Below, piece by piece: positions 31,690 to 41,373 of a stretch of DNA of 64,000 nt; position 1 is the stretch's first letter; every line of letters begins with the position of its first letter. The stretch comes from Bathynomus jamesi. Lineage: Eukaryota; Arthropoda; Malacostraca; Isopoda; Cirolanidae. The translations under genes were made by a program, and so were the position numbers. The stretch lies in NCBI GenBank assembly GCA_023014485.1, contig JAJOZX010003208.1, positions 396,001 to 460,000 on the forward strand, given 5' to 3'. Under the pieces are notes generated by a model that had not been told where the DNA came from, did no database searches, and worked only from the letters and a program-made list of their open reading frames with translations.

Positions 31690-31995
31690 TCGTTTTTGTA
31701 TAGTTGAAGTGTGACTTGGGACTGAGGCCGGCTGAGGTCATAATGGCGTTGCGTGGAGAGAGCAGATTCATGAGTTAGAAAATAATGAGCGGAGTAAGAG
31801 CGAATTCCACTAACTCTGCCTTATATAGGCTTGTAAGACGCTAACTTTTCGCGGGTCTTTTTGGGAACCACAAGCGTCCTTTTGTTTCTGATTCCTTGAA
31901 CACCACATGTGTTTTTCGCTTCCTGATGATTCTAAGATGTTTGCAAACGGCGAGGAAGAAGGAATTTCTTTGTCTATTTCTGCCTTCTACAATAC
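31690..31995 (-). mobile_element. Candidate LTR of a Gypsy-like element
   Basis: On the minus strand a TATA box (CTATATAAGGCAGAG, about 31818-31832) lies in a roughly 300-bp block that starts TGTAGAAGGCAG and ends AAGCAACA. Next comes TTGGTGACTCTACAATTCC, which resembles the TTGGTGACCCC-type primer-binding sites of several Gypsy lineages. No second LTR, gag or pol was found. The call rests on promoter and PBS-like motifs only. Confidence 0.35.
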
Positions 31996-32084
31996 ATATA
32001 CGTATATATGAGAGGAGGGGCGACAAGCTTGACCTTTGTGAAATGAGGAATTATCGCACGGAACATTTGAAAGGTTGAAAGGAA

Positions 32085-32293
32085 AGTGTCTCACCTACCA
32101 TGTGAGCAGTTCAGCATGCTCTCAAACACACACTTCTCCCTCTTTTCTTCACTACACATGCATGCATTTAACACACTACACAATCTTTTAAAAATTTATA
32201 AAAAGTAAAATGGCATTGTGAGCCTCGGAGACCTTGATTTTGGCTTTCTTGTAAAGGTGGTCATTTTTGCGGCCACACCCTTGGCCCCATATA
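32085..32293 (+). mobile_element. Jockey-like LINE reduced to its two ends
   Basis: The first half (about 32085-32195, 'gtgagcagttcagcatgctc...tcactacacatgcatg') matches the reverse complement of 60905-61030, the 5' leader of the Jockey-like element. The second half (about 32215-32293, 'gaccttgattttggct...tttttgcgg') matches that family's 3' tail (47560-47625). The entire coding region is missing. Confidence 0.6.
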
Positions 32294-32314
32294 TATATAT
32301 ATATATATATATAT

Positions 32315-32521
32315 TTTTTATTGGGGTTGTTTAGCCTCCTTCGCAACATCTAAGGTCATATGACGGAGGGGACCTACAGTTTTACGTGGGATCCGAACCA
32401 CGGGTCGCTACATAATCTGGGCGCGGAGGACGGTCTCCCATCCAACTACTACCCAAACCCAATGTCGCTTAACTTCGCTGATCTCCGGGAAGCGGTGTTA
32501 CAACATTGGCCACGACGTAGC

Positions 32522-32525
<4 letters not shown>
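32315..32525 (-). mobile_element. 5S rRNA-headed SINE with tRNA-like segment
   Basis: On the minus strand the head (about 32525-32419) matches 5S rRNA: GAAGTTAAGCGACATTGGG (A box region) and TTGGATGGGAGACCG (C box), the internal polymerase III promoter of 5S genes. It is followed by a tRNA-like B box, CGTGGTTCGGATCCCACG, then a unique tail ending CCCCAATAAAAAA. It is too diverged and too short at both ends to be a 5S gene. Chimeric 5S/tRNA heads are known in SINE3/Deu-type SINEs. Confidence 0.75.

Positions 32526-32599
<74 letters not shown>
32526..32599. repeat. (TA)n-(CA)n microsatellite
   Basis: About 20 TA repeats followed by about 17 CA repeats. Confidence 0.9.
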
Positions 32600-32603
<4 letters not shown>

Positions 32604-32740
32604 GTGATTCAAAAGTCAGGTTACATAGGGAAATACTATATTATGTAATGATACAGGGGAATAGTCACATCACATGTTCGATATGGCCACCTGCAAAGAA
32701 ACAGAAAAGCCCTATGTAACCTGACTTTTGAATCACCCTG
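32600..32740. mobile_element. 141-bp mariner-type MITE
   Basis: Inverted repeats of about 31 bp: CAGGGTGATTCAAAAGTCAG on the left and CTGACTTTTGAATCACCCTG on the right. The right side abuts TA; the left abuts CA of the microsatellite. The CAGGGTG start is shared with the mariner-family elements at 5642 and 28298. No coding capacity. Confidence 0.8.
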
Positions 32741-32790
<50 letters not shown>

Positions 32791-32837
32791 ATATATATAT
32801 ATATATATATATCCATATATATTATATATATATATAT
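32741..32837. repeat. (TA)n microsatellite upstream of the LINE
   Basis: Long TA array broken by a few CC dimers; the I-like LINE begins directly after it. Confidence 0.85.
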
Positions 32838-33362
32838 CCCCCTCCCCGCGGGCGGTCTTTCTGGGGTGGATCGCCCGCGTGCTCCTGCCTCCATGTGGCG
32901 AGGGGGTCAGCCGCGGCTGGGGGCCCAGCCGGGTCCCCCGCCCGGTTGCGAAATGGACTTTTAGCATACCCTGCTATCCTACAGCCCCCTCTTTCCTGTC
33001 TTCCCCTCTTTACCCTCTTCCTTGCCCCCTCTGTTTTTTCTGCTTTCTCTGTTCACTTCGCGCGCCCCGTGGGCTGCCGGGGCTGGTCGCTGGGGGTCTC
33101 GCTCCCATGGCCGGGGCCGGACTAAGTTGGCTGGTAGGGTGCCCAGGCCTGGGACCCTGGGGGGCCTTGGTCTCTGCTGCCGGCGGGGAAGAACTTTCGA
33201 CGCTGCAAGGGCCCCTTTTGAAACGGGGGTACCTACATGGGACGAGGCACCCATCCCCCGCCGGCATGCGCTTGGTCCCCTTGGGTCCCGGGTAATCGGT
33301 TCCCCGCGGCCCCGGGCGCGAAACAACAATAAAAATTTTCTTTATGGAAACACACAAACCTA
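32838..33362 (+). promoter_or_regulatory. 5' leader of the I-like LINE
   Basis: GC-rich, non-coding, starting CCCCCTCCCCGCGGGCGG. LINE leaders of this group hold an internal polymerase II promoter; no specific element can be pointed to here. Confidence 0.45.
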
Positions 33363-35439
33363 ATGGACCTCGTTGACGACCCGGCTTGTGCATCTGACCT
33401 CCCTCTGACTACCTCTTTGGACCTTGGGTCTGGTAAGGGCAGTCGGCAGCCCTCGCCCACCCGGTCTGCTCTTCTTGCCGACACCTCCTCTCCCTCTCTT
33501 CCCCAGGCTCGTGGCGCCGCTGCCCGACCCCCGCCAGTGGCGGATGGACCTGCAGTGGACCCCCGACCCCTGGATCCCCCCATATTCCACGTCCCGATAG
33601 GGACCCACCTGCTTTTTCGCCCTCAGGTAGGAAGCCCGCGGCCCCGGTCGCCTCCCACTCCAGTCGGGCCTCATCGCCCCCGGCCCCTCGGCCCCTGGGG
33701 GACGTGGGACCCGACGTCGCCGTCCGCCTTTCTCGTCTCCCCGTCCCCTCGAAGTACCGGTGGTGTTTGGCCCGACGTCTTCGCTCGGCCTTAGGACGGT
33801 GGACAAGTTCCTCGTCCTCCGCCCCTCCTCCTCCAAGCCCCTCCCCACTAACCATGAACGCCTCTTTCGAGCGATCCATGGGGTGACGGGGACGGCTCGT
33901 TTTGACCTTCGGCCTCAGAGGGATGGCTCCATTCTGATAAGGTCGCGTTCCTCTGTCGAAACCTCCTCTCTGCTCGCTATCCCCAATGTCCTGGGCTGCG
34001 GGATTACGGTGTCCCCCACCCCCGCCTCAATCAGTGCCAGGGCACAATTTACGCTGCTCGTCTTCTACCCATCCCGGTGGAAGACCTCCAGATTGACCTC
34101 GCCTCCCAGGGTGTTGTGAGGGTGTACCGCTTTCCCGACAGATCGCGATCCCCAACCGCCCCTTCTCCTCGCCTGCTCCTCACTTTCGACTCACTGGTGC
34201 CCCCCGTTTCGGTATTCTGGGGCTTTGGTGAGAGACGAGCGTGCGAATTCTCAGTACGACCATACGTGCCAGATCCTACGCGCTGTTTTCAGTGCAATAG
34301 GTTTGGCCACGTGAGCAGCTCCTGCCGTCAGCCGGCCCCGTTGTGTGTCCGCTGCGGCGGCCCTCCCCACCCCTTGCCCTGTACTGCTCCGCCTTCCTGC
34401 ACCAACTGCCATGGACCACACCCTGCTTCATCCCGCTCTTGCCCGTCCTTCCTCTTTGAAAGGGAGGTTCGGGCCCTCTGTTCATCAGAGTTTCTCAGCG
34501 CTCGGGAGGCGCGGGACCGGTTGCGTGGCTGCGAGGCCCGGCGTGGTGCCTCGTACGCCGAGGCTCTCCGTTCCTGGACCCCGTCCTCACCGGCGGTTCC
34601 CAACGCGCCTCCACCGACCGTGTCCGCTACTCCTAGTCCATCCTCTGCCGCCCAGCGGCCTCCTACCGCGGCTCCCCGTACTACCAGCGCGTCCCCACGT
34701 GCTTCCTCCGCGAACGCCGGTGCTTCGTCGGCAACCCCCCCTGCCCCTTCTACGCCCTCTCCACCGGCGCCTTCGGCCACCCCCATTCCGGATCGTGACC
34801 CGCCGTCACCCATGCGGGCCGCACGACGGAGGGGTAGGGGCCGCAAGCGCCGCGCCAGTGGTGACCCCGAAAGGTTCGAAGCCATAAGCCTCGCATCACC
34901 TTCCTCTCCCAAACACAAACGCCCCCTTCGCCCTACCGCCCCGGTGTCCTCACCGTCCCCACTGCGCAACCGTTATGCACGCTCCCCCCTGGGTCCCCGA
35001 CGGCCCTCGTTGTGGGGGCTGAGTTACACCCCTCTCCGGCCGGTCGATGGACCCACTGGAGGGGGAACTCGCCCGCCTGGTCGGCGTGGGTGGGACGTGC
35101 ACGCCCCCGCGCTTGACCCGCCCCATCTCTCTCCTCGACCTGCCAATGCCTGTGGGTGAGGTATTATTTTCCACTCCCCCTCGTAGTCCTGCCTCCCCCG
35201 CACCTCCGGTGAAGGGAGGGGCATTCTGGATACCTCTCACATCCCCTTCTCTGCATCGCTCTCCCCCGGACGTCCGGGAGACTCCTCTTCTGGAGGACTT
35301 GCCGGGGTCTGGTTCCACATCGCCCCCTCGTCGGGGTGACCCTCGCCTTCGCCCTCGTTCGGCGTCCCTCGCTGAACTCCGGGGCTTTCCGATTCCCTCT
35401 TTAATCTCGGGCCGCCCGATCGGCCCACCCACCCCATAA
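33363..35439 (+). pseudogene. I-like LINE ORF1 (gag-like, three zinc knuckles), frameshifted
   Basis: From MDLVDDPACASDL at 33363, a Pro-rich N-terminus, then after a shift a gag core (HERLFRAIHGVTGTARFDLR, DGSILIRSRSSVETSSLLAI). After another shift at about 34070 come VEDLQIDLASQGVVRVYRF and three CCHC-type knuckles at 34278-34450: CFQCNRFGHVSSSC, CVRCGGPPHPLPC and CTNCHGPHPASSRSC. A Ser/Ala/Pro-rich tail follows, shifting frame once more near 35100 and ending at 35439. ORF1 proteins of this type coat the element RNA. Three frame changes are needed, so this copy's ORF1 is broken. Confidence 0.78.
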
Positions 35440-36525
35440 TCATCCTTTACGCTGACTTTCCTACCCCTCCCTATACCTCGCTCCTGCAGTGGAACATCCG
35501 CGGGCTCCTGGTAGGCCTCGAGTGTGTCTCCTCTCTCCTGGCCTCCAGGTGTCCGGCATGTTTCTGCCTTCAGGAGACGATTCTGGGATCCCGTTCCCTC
35601 CCTCGAGTGTCCGGTTACTGCGGGCTCCCTTCCCCGCCTCTCGATGGGGTGGGGAGGGGGGGCGCCGCGGTCTTCGTGCACCGCTCCGTCCCTTTCCGCC
35701 CCCTCCCGCTCCGTACAGTCCTGCAAGCTGTGGCCGTGCGCCTTTCCTTGGGGCGCCAGCTCACGGTCTGCTCTCTTTACCTCTCCCCTAACGTACGCCC
35801 TCCACCCGATTCTCTCCGTGACCTAATTCTTCAGCTTCCCCGCCCTTTCCTGATTCTCGGGGACTTCAACAGTCGGGACCCGGCCTGGGGGGACGTTTGC
35901 TCCACCTTTCTCTCCGGGACCCTTCTCTCCCTTATGGACGAGCTCGAGTTCACCTTTCTGAACGATGGCTCCCCAACCTGCCTTCACTCGGCCCACGACA
36001 GTTTCACCTGTATCGACCTTTCCCTGGTTTCCCTCGAAATCGTGACGGAGTTCACCTGGGAGGTCCTGCCGGATTCTTCCGGCAGTGACCATTTCCCAGT
36101 GTGTCTTACCCCGACCCGTCTCCTCCCCCCCACCTCTGTCCGCCCGAGCAGACTGGGCCTCATACGCGAGGGGCACGGCGATCTCGCCATCAATTCCTGC
36201 CTTTCCCTCCGTCAGTGAGGCCCTCGCCTTCCTCGAGAGTAAGATCCTCTCGGCTGCCGCCAGTTGCATCCCCCGTACCTCTGGCTCCCCCAGGCCGCGA
36301 AGCGTCCCATGGTGGACCCCAGAGTGCTCCCATGCCGTTCAGGAGCGGCGCCGTGCCGGCCGCCGCTTCTACCGGACCCGCCAGCTGGAGCACAAGATAG
36401 TTTCAGCGCCTGAAGGCAGTGGCCCGTCGGGTCCTGAAACTGGCCCGGCGTACCTCCTGGCGGAGTTACGTGTCCGGGATCTCCTCCTCGACTGCCCCCT
36501 CGACTGTTTGGCGCAAGGTGCGTAG
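35440..36525 (+). pseudogene. I-like LINE ORF2, APE endonuclease part, frameshifted
   Basis: Begins just after ORF1 with LLQWNIRGLLVGLE (the conserved 'QWN' strand), CLQETILGSRS (catalytic Glu), GGAAVFVHRSVPF, LYLSPN, LILGDFNSRDPAWG (catalytic GDFN) and SGSDHFPV (catalytic SDH). All endonuclease motifs are intact. Frame changes near 36100-36210 and 36410 separate it from the reverse transcriptase frame. This enzyme nicks the target DNA that primes reverse transcription. Confidence 0.82.
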
Positions 36526-39127
36526 CTTTGAGGGGACCCGTGTCCCCCCTCGACCCCCGGTGCTTCGGGTCGGGGACGACGAGTTCGTCTCCGATCCGGA
36601 GGCCGTCGCGAACGCACTCGCGGCGCACTTCGCAGCCATCTCCAGTTCCGATTCCCCCCATCCCCGCCGCGACCCACCGGATTTTCCACCTCATAGGGAT
36701 GACCCCTATAATCACCTCTTCCGCATGACGGAGCTTCGGGAGGCCCTCCGCCCCCGACGCTCCTCCGCACCCGGCCCCGATAATATCCCCTATGACTTGT
36801 TACGGCACCTCCACCCCTCTGCTCTCAGCTTTGTACTGGACCTCTATAACCGGATTTGGTTGGAGGGTTCATTCCCGGACCGGTGGCGTGAGTCCATCGT
36901 CGTCCCCATCCCGAAGCCCGATAAAGACCCCTCACTCCCGTCGAACTATCGCCCCATTTCCCTGACATGCTGCGCCTGCAAGGTTATGGAGGCGATGGTC
37001 GCCTCGCGGCTGTCCCTTACTCTGGAGGCGAGTGACCAATACCCTGCTACCCAGGCTGGTTTCCGGCGCTTCCGGTCTACCACCGACCCCCTCCTCCTCC
37101 TTAGCCACGACGTGCAGGAGGCTTTCTCCCGGCGTCACTTTGTACTCGCCGTCTTTTTCGACCTCCAGAAGGCCTACGATACTACTCGGCGGAGCGCGGT
37201 CTTTGACTGCTTACGCTCCCTGGGTTTCGTAGGCTTTCTCCCCTCCTTTATTTATAACTTCTTGTCCGCCCGTTCTTTCCGCGTCCGCATCGGTTCTACC
37301 CTCTCTGACCGCTTTCCGTTGGAGGAGGGTGTCCCTCAGGGTAGTGTCCTTAGCGTCCTGTGTTTCTCACTAGTGATGAACACAGTCGCTACGGTCCTGC
37401 CTACTTCCGTTCGTAGCTCCCTCTATGCCGATGACCTGGCTATCTATTGCTCTGGCCGCCTCCCGTCTTTGGCTGAACGTCGACTCCAGCTAGCCATCAA
37501 CGCGGTGGTTCGCTGGGCGTCCTCGGTTGGCTATGCTTTCTCACCCTCTAAGTCTTCCAGTATGCTTTTCCGTCCTCGGCGCCTCCGTCTGTCGCATACC
37601 TTCGCCCTTACCCTTGCCGGCACTCCTCTTCCCCTCGTCCCATCCGTTCGATTCCTGGGTATGACCCTCGACGAATTTTTCGGTTGGGTTCCACACCTTA
37701 GGCGGTTGCGGCAATCATCTCGCCGCACCCTCTCCCTTTTGACTCACCTGTCCCACATGACATGGGGGGCGGACAGGCGTACTCTGCTGCGCCTGTACAC
37801 CTCCCTAGTGCAATCCCGCATCGACTACGGCTGTGTGGTCTACAGCTCCGCCTCCTCTCCGGCACTCCGTATGCTGGATCCTCTTCTCCACCGTGGCCTT
37901 CGCCTGGCGTCGGGTGCCTTCCGCTCGTCCCCTGTCGCTAGTCTTCAGGTGGACTGCGGACACCCCCCCCTGCCCCTTCGCCGGGGCCTTCTCATGGCGA
38001 AGTGTTACCTTCGCATCTGCCGCCTCCCGAGGTCCCTACTCTTCTCCGCGATCTCCCAGGCGCTACCCCGGCCTGACACGTGGCATTTCGCTGCCTCCCT
38101 GGCCGACATCTTTTCGTCCCTGGGGATCCCCCCACCCTCTATTCTGCCGTTCTCCTTCGACCTGTCGCCCCCCTGGCTGACTACCCCTATCTGCCGCTGC
38201 CAGGCGCTCCGGGGCCTGCGTAAGGGGTCTCCTCCTACCGTCCTCCGGTCTTCTTTTCTGGCCCATCTTCCCGTACACTCGGACGATGTTCCCGTCTACA
38301 CCGACGGCTCGCGCTCCCCTGCAGGTCTCGCGGCCGCCGTCTTCTCTCCGTCGCTGTCACCTACCTCCCGGGGTATCCCCCTGCCGGTTCAGGCCTCCAT
38401 CTTTTCCGCGGAGCTCTTTGCCCTTCTGGAAGCCCTCCGTCTGGTATCGGGTTTTTCGCGGTCTTCCTGTACCATCTTTTCGGACTCGCTGAGCGCCCTT
38501 CAAGCGCTCGAGCGCTATGATTCCCCGGATCCCCTCGTACGCATTATTCAACAGGAGTACCATGTCCTGCACACCGTTCACCGGATCCGGGTCACCTTCT
38601 GCTGGGTTCCTGCCCATGTCGGTGTTTCCGGTAATGAGGCGGCTGACCGCACAGCCCGGTCCGCCGCCTCAATGCCTCCCCTCCCCCGCCCGCTCCCCTT
38701 CTCTGACTATGTGCAGGTCTTTCGGTCCCTCTACGACCGCATATGGCAGCAGTCCTGGGACGATGCCACCGGAAATAAACTCTGGTCCATCCGCCCCCGC
38801 CTGTCATATTGGGCGTCCTCTTTCCACCGCTCCCGACACAAAGAGGTCGTCCTTGCGCGGCTTCGCATCGGCCATACGCGCCTCACGCACGGCTATCTTA
38901 TGTCCCGGCAGGAGGCTCTTTGTTGCGCCTCCTGCCAGACGCCCCTCACCATCTTTCACATCCTTGTGGAATGCCCCACCCTGTCGTCAGTACGTCGTCG
39001 CGCCTTCCCGTTCCTCTCTGACTTCCCCCTCCCCGATCGTTTACGTCTTATGCTCGCTGAGAGCCCTCTCTTCTCGCTTGACCGTCTTTTCCTTTTCCTC
39101 TCCCAATCTCGCCTCTCTGAGCTTTAG
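36419..39127 (+). CDS. I-like LINE ORF2, reverse transcriptase and RNase H (open)
   Basis: About 900 codons in one open frame. Reverse transcriptase: APGPDNIPYDLL, NYRPISLTCCACKVME, FFDLQKAYDTT (catalytic Asp), EGVPQGSVLSVLCF and SLYADDLAIYC (YADD box). RNase H: VYTDGSRSPAGLAA (Asp), AELFALLEAL (Glu), IFSDSLSALQAL (Asp), HVGVSGNEAADRTARSA (last Asp). A C-terminal zinc-binding segment, CASCQTPLTIFHILVEC, follows. All catalytic residues are present. The true ORF2 start lies upstream in the endonuclease, so the listed start is only the first methionine in this frame. Confidence 0.92.
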   Translation: MARRVLKLARRTSWRSYVSGISSSTAPSTVWRKVRSFEGTRVPPRPPVLRVGDDEFVSDPEAVANALAAHFAAISSSDSPHPRRDPPDFPPHRDDPYNHLFRMTELREALRPRRSSAPGPDNIPYDLLRHLHPSALSFVLDLYNRIWLEGSFPDRWRESIVVPIPKPDKDPSLPSNYRPISLTCCACKVMEAMVASRLSLTLEASDQYPATQAGFRRFRSTTDPLLLLSHDVQEAFSRRHFVLAVFFDLQKAYDTTRRSAVFDCLRSLGFVGFLPSFIYNFLSARSFRVRIGSTLSDRFPLEEGVPQGSVLSVLCFSLVMNTVATVLPTSVRSSLYADDLAIYCSGRLPSLAERRLQLAINAVVRWASSVGYAFSPSKSSSMLFRPRRLRLSHTFALTLAGTPLPLVPSVRFLGMTLDEFFGWVPHLRRLRQSSRRTLSLLTHLSHMTWGADRRTLLRLYTSLVQSRIDYGCVVYSSASSPALRMLDPLLHRGLRLASGAFRSSPVASLQVDCGHPPLPLRRGLLMAKCYLRICRLPRSLLFSAISQALPRPDTWHFAASLADIFSSLGIPPPSILPFSFDLSPPWLTTPICRCQALRGLRKGSPPTVLRSSFLAHLPVHSDDVPVYTDGSRSPAGLAAAVFSPSLSPTSRGIPLPVQASIFSAELFALLEALRLVSGFSRSSCTIFSDSLSALQALERYDSPDPLVRIIQQEYHVLHTVHRIRVTFCWVPAHVGVSGNEAADRTARSAASMPPLPRPLPFSDYVQVFRSLYDRIWQQSWDDATGNKLWSIRPRLSYWASSFHRSRHKEVVLARLRIGHTRLTHGYLMSRQEALCCASCQTPLTIFHILVECPTLSSVRRRAFPFLSDFPLPDRLRLMLAESPLFSLDRLFLFLSQSRLSEL

Positions 39128-39278
39128 GTGACTTCTCACCCGTCGTCCGCGGTCCTCCCACTTCTAGTGCCTTTCCCCCGTCTCCGTTTCTCTTTCTCAT
39201 ATTCTGCTTCGCCATGATATCCGCTAGCGTATAGCGGGAAATGGCGGTAAACGCCCCAATACAAAAAAAAAAAAAAAA

Positions 39279-39589
39279 TATATATATATAAGGTCGGATC
39301 AAAATTTTTTATTGTAAAGGTACATATTGTGAGGGGTTTGAATGGAACACAGGAACCCCCTCATAAATTATTTAAGCTGTTTAAAGCCTCCTATCCCTGG
39401 CACAGTTTTTCACTTTTTTACCTATATTGAAGAATATTCCATTTATACGAGACTTAGTTTACATTCAGGGTTTTTTGATGACATAAATCTTTATTGATGT
39501 ATAATATTTTATTTAATAATGTGGGTCATTCCATGTCAGTTCAACGGAATTTTGGGTCGAAAAAACGTGACCATCACCAATTTTTTTGA
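39279..39589. other. Spacer after LINE
   Basis: Short (TA)n, then AT-rich DNA. 'gtgggtcattccatgtcag' near 39522 resembles the outer edge of many animal DNA-transposon ends and may be the true left limit of the family B element. Confidence 0.35.
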
Positions 39590-39776
39590 AATCAGTGGAC
39601 CATACCTACCTCCATTTTGACCAAGTACCTTTTTCCACCAAACTTTGGAGCGCCGTTTCTTTGGAACTGTTTGAGCTAGTGTGTTGAGAAAAGTACCATT
39701 AGATTTGTCTCACTGAGATCTATAATGTCTGCTATTTTTAAGACAATTTGCCTTTTAATATGTATATTAAAATAAC

Positions 39777-40853
39777 CTATTCCTTTATTTTTACCAATTG
39801 AGTTATAAGAACCAATTCTTGTCTAGCTGGGTGAAACCATGAAAAAAGAGGCAACATAATTTTATATTTAAAAAAGGCAGTTATTAGGTATTTATAATAT
39901 ATTTTATGGAAGCCATTATTGTTACATTGCTTAGTGCAAATGCCGACAGAATGTGTTCCACTGGCACCTGGCAACACACATTCTTTTGGCCGAAGGTCTG
40001 CAAATTTTGAAAATCCTATTTTAATTGTTGGATGGTTTGTTTTAAAAAGCTCAAATGCTTCTTTTAGGTTGCATAAGATTAGCGATTTTCGTTTTCTTTC
40101 CCACCTACCATCAACTCCTTTTACAGAAACATAGTCTTTCAACCCTGGCATTTGTCTACTCACATCTGGCGAATGATAGAAGTCAATTACTTTCGCAGCA
40201 GTTTCACTATTCAGGCGTTTCCCCAAACGCAGATTAGGAGTTGAAAGCACTCCCTTCTCTCTCACCAAACTCTTTGCTTGCCTAGCCATGTAATCTGAGC
40301 ACTTAAATTCTTCTCTGATCTTTACTTGTGTCCATCTTTTTGGTAGGATAGTAAGAATTGTCAGTTTTTCACTTCAACTTGTCACTTGATTAAATTTCTC
40401 TTTTAGTTGTTGAAGAATCTCCATTTCTGTATCATCTGAGTCACTGCATGAAATTGGTTGTTTAGTTGCAATTTCAAGCTTTCTTTTCGCAACTACTACT
40501 ACTTTCCTGAACTTTCTCTTTGCGTAACCAGCGCTGTCAGAGAGTTTACATGGTTTTATTGGGGTCTCATCAAGTGTGGCCAATGAAGCATTGAATTTAC
40601 TAAGCTCATACTGCATTTCAACTACATCTCCAATGGTTTCTAGCTCAGATGGGGCACTTGATGAGGTGGATGGTGATTTTTCAAGTGGTTCACATTCAGG
40701 CATTGGGGATGGACGATTTGTTAGTATATTTCGACAGGTTGCACATGCTTTATGAGTATTTGTTAGTTTCAATTCAGGATTTTGATCAATCAAATTTTTA
40801 GTCAATGCACGAATGCCTTTTTTAACTTCCTTTGTGTTTTTTAAATGGGTCAC
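39777..40853 (-). pseudogene. Family B protein, central part ('GASGTHS' type)
   Basis: The first block, from MTHLKNTKEVKKGIRALTKN (40853), holds CATCRNIL and a low-complexity stretch (PLEKSPSTSSSAPSELE). The second, from MARQAKSLVREKG (40289), holds VIDFYHSPDVSRQMPG, DYVSVKGVDGRW, SLILCNLKEAFELFK, FSKFADLRPKECVLPGASG and THSVGICTKQ, after which the frame degenerates. From memory this arrangement occurs in repeated, uncharacterised animal proteins (Hydra, aphids, crustaceans) whose fuller copies go on to an acid-rich core. Here the downstream half is missing. I know no named domain for it. Confidence 0.5.
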
Positions 40854-40932
40854 AACAGAACCTGCCCATATTCAAACTGCTGAAATGCATGTTTATCTAA
40901 AAGGAAAAAAGAAACATATGTAGCTTAAAAGC

Positions 40933-41373
40933 CAGGGTTGGGTTCAATTACACAAAATGGAAACAATTAAAATTTTTTTTATTTTTCTTCAAATTAATTA
41001 ATTAGTATTGTACTTCACAATTTCAAGATCAATTGCAATTACAATTAATTTTGAATCAATTACAATTACACAAATATAACTATCTATTCTATATATCTAA
41101 ATATATATATCTATAAAAATATATACTGTATCTATATCTAAGTATAACTAAATAAACTATCAAAGGTTTATTTTCATTGGATGATGTATGACTGCCAGAT
41201 CTAGGGGTATAATTTTTAACAATTGACATTAATTGATCAATTACATCAATTATAGCTCAAAAATCAATTACAATTACCTTATTTTTATTTTATTTTGAAT
41301 CAATTACAATTAATGGAAATTAGGATCAATTAATTAAAAATACAATTATAATTATTCATTGTATCCAACCCTG
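40933..41373. mobile_element. hAT MITE (AATTAC-rich) with exact 8-bp duplication
   Basis: Ends CAGGGTTGGGTTCAATTAC and TGTATCCAACCCTG, with many interior 'caattacaatta' repeats in both orientations. The flanks ttaaaagc at 40925-40932 and 41374-41381 are an exact 8-bp duplication, as for hAT insertions. It lies inside the family B element. Confidence 0.88.

Larger units (their letters stand above)
32838..39278 (+). mobile_element. GC-rich I-like LINE, near full length
   Basis: A 6.4-kb non-LTR retrotransposon with a 5' leader of about 0.5 kb, a gag-like ORF1 with three zinc knuckles, an APE endonuclease, a reverse transcriptase, an RNase H and a short 3' end with an A tail (39262-39278). Its base composition is clearly GC-rich against an AT-rich background. 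(TA)n lies on both sides, as it does for the truncated copy at 24771-25127. The gag type and RNase H place it near the I/LOA/Nimb group of LINEs. Five or so single-base shifts break the frames. Confidence 0.88.

Noticed and set aside
32419..32525. Possible 5S rRNA gene
   Set aside because: Only part of 5S matches, with many differences, and it is followed by a SINE body; not a functional rRNA gene.
32979..39302. Many long minus-strand open frames in the GC-rich LINE
   Set aside because: High GC content lowers stop frequency; none shows a known motif, and the + strand carries the real LINE genes.
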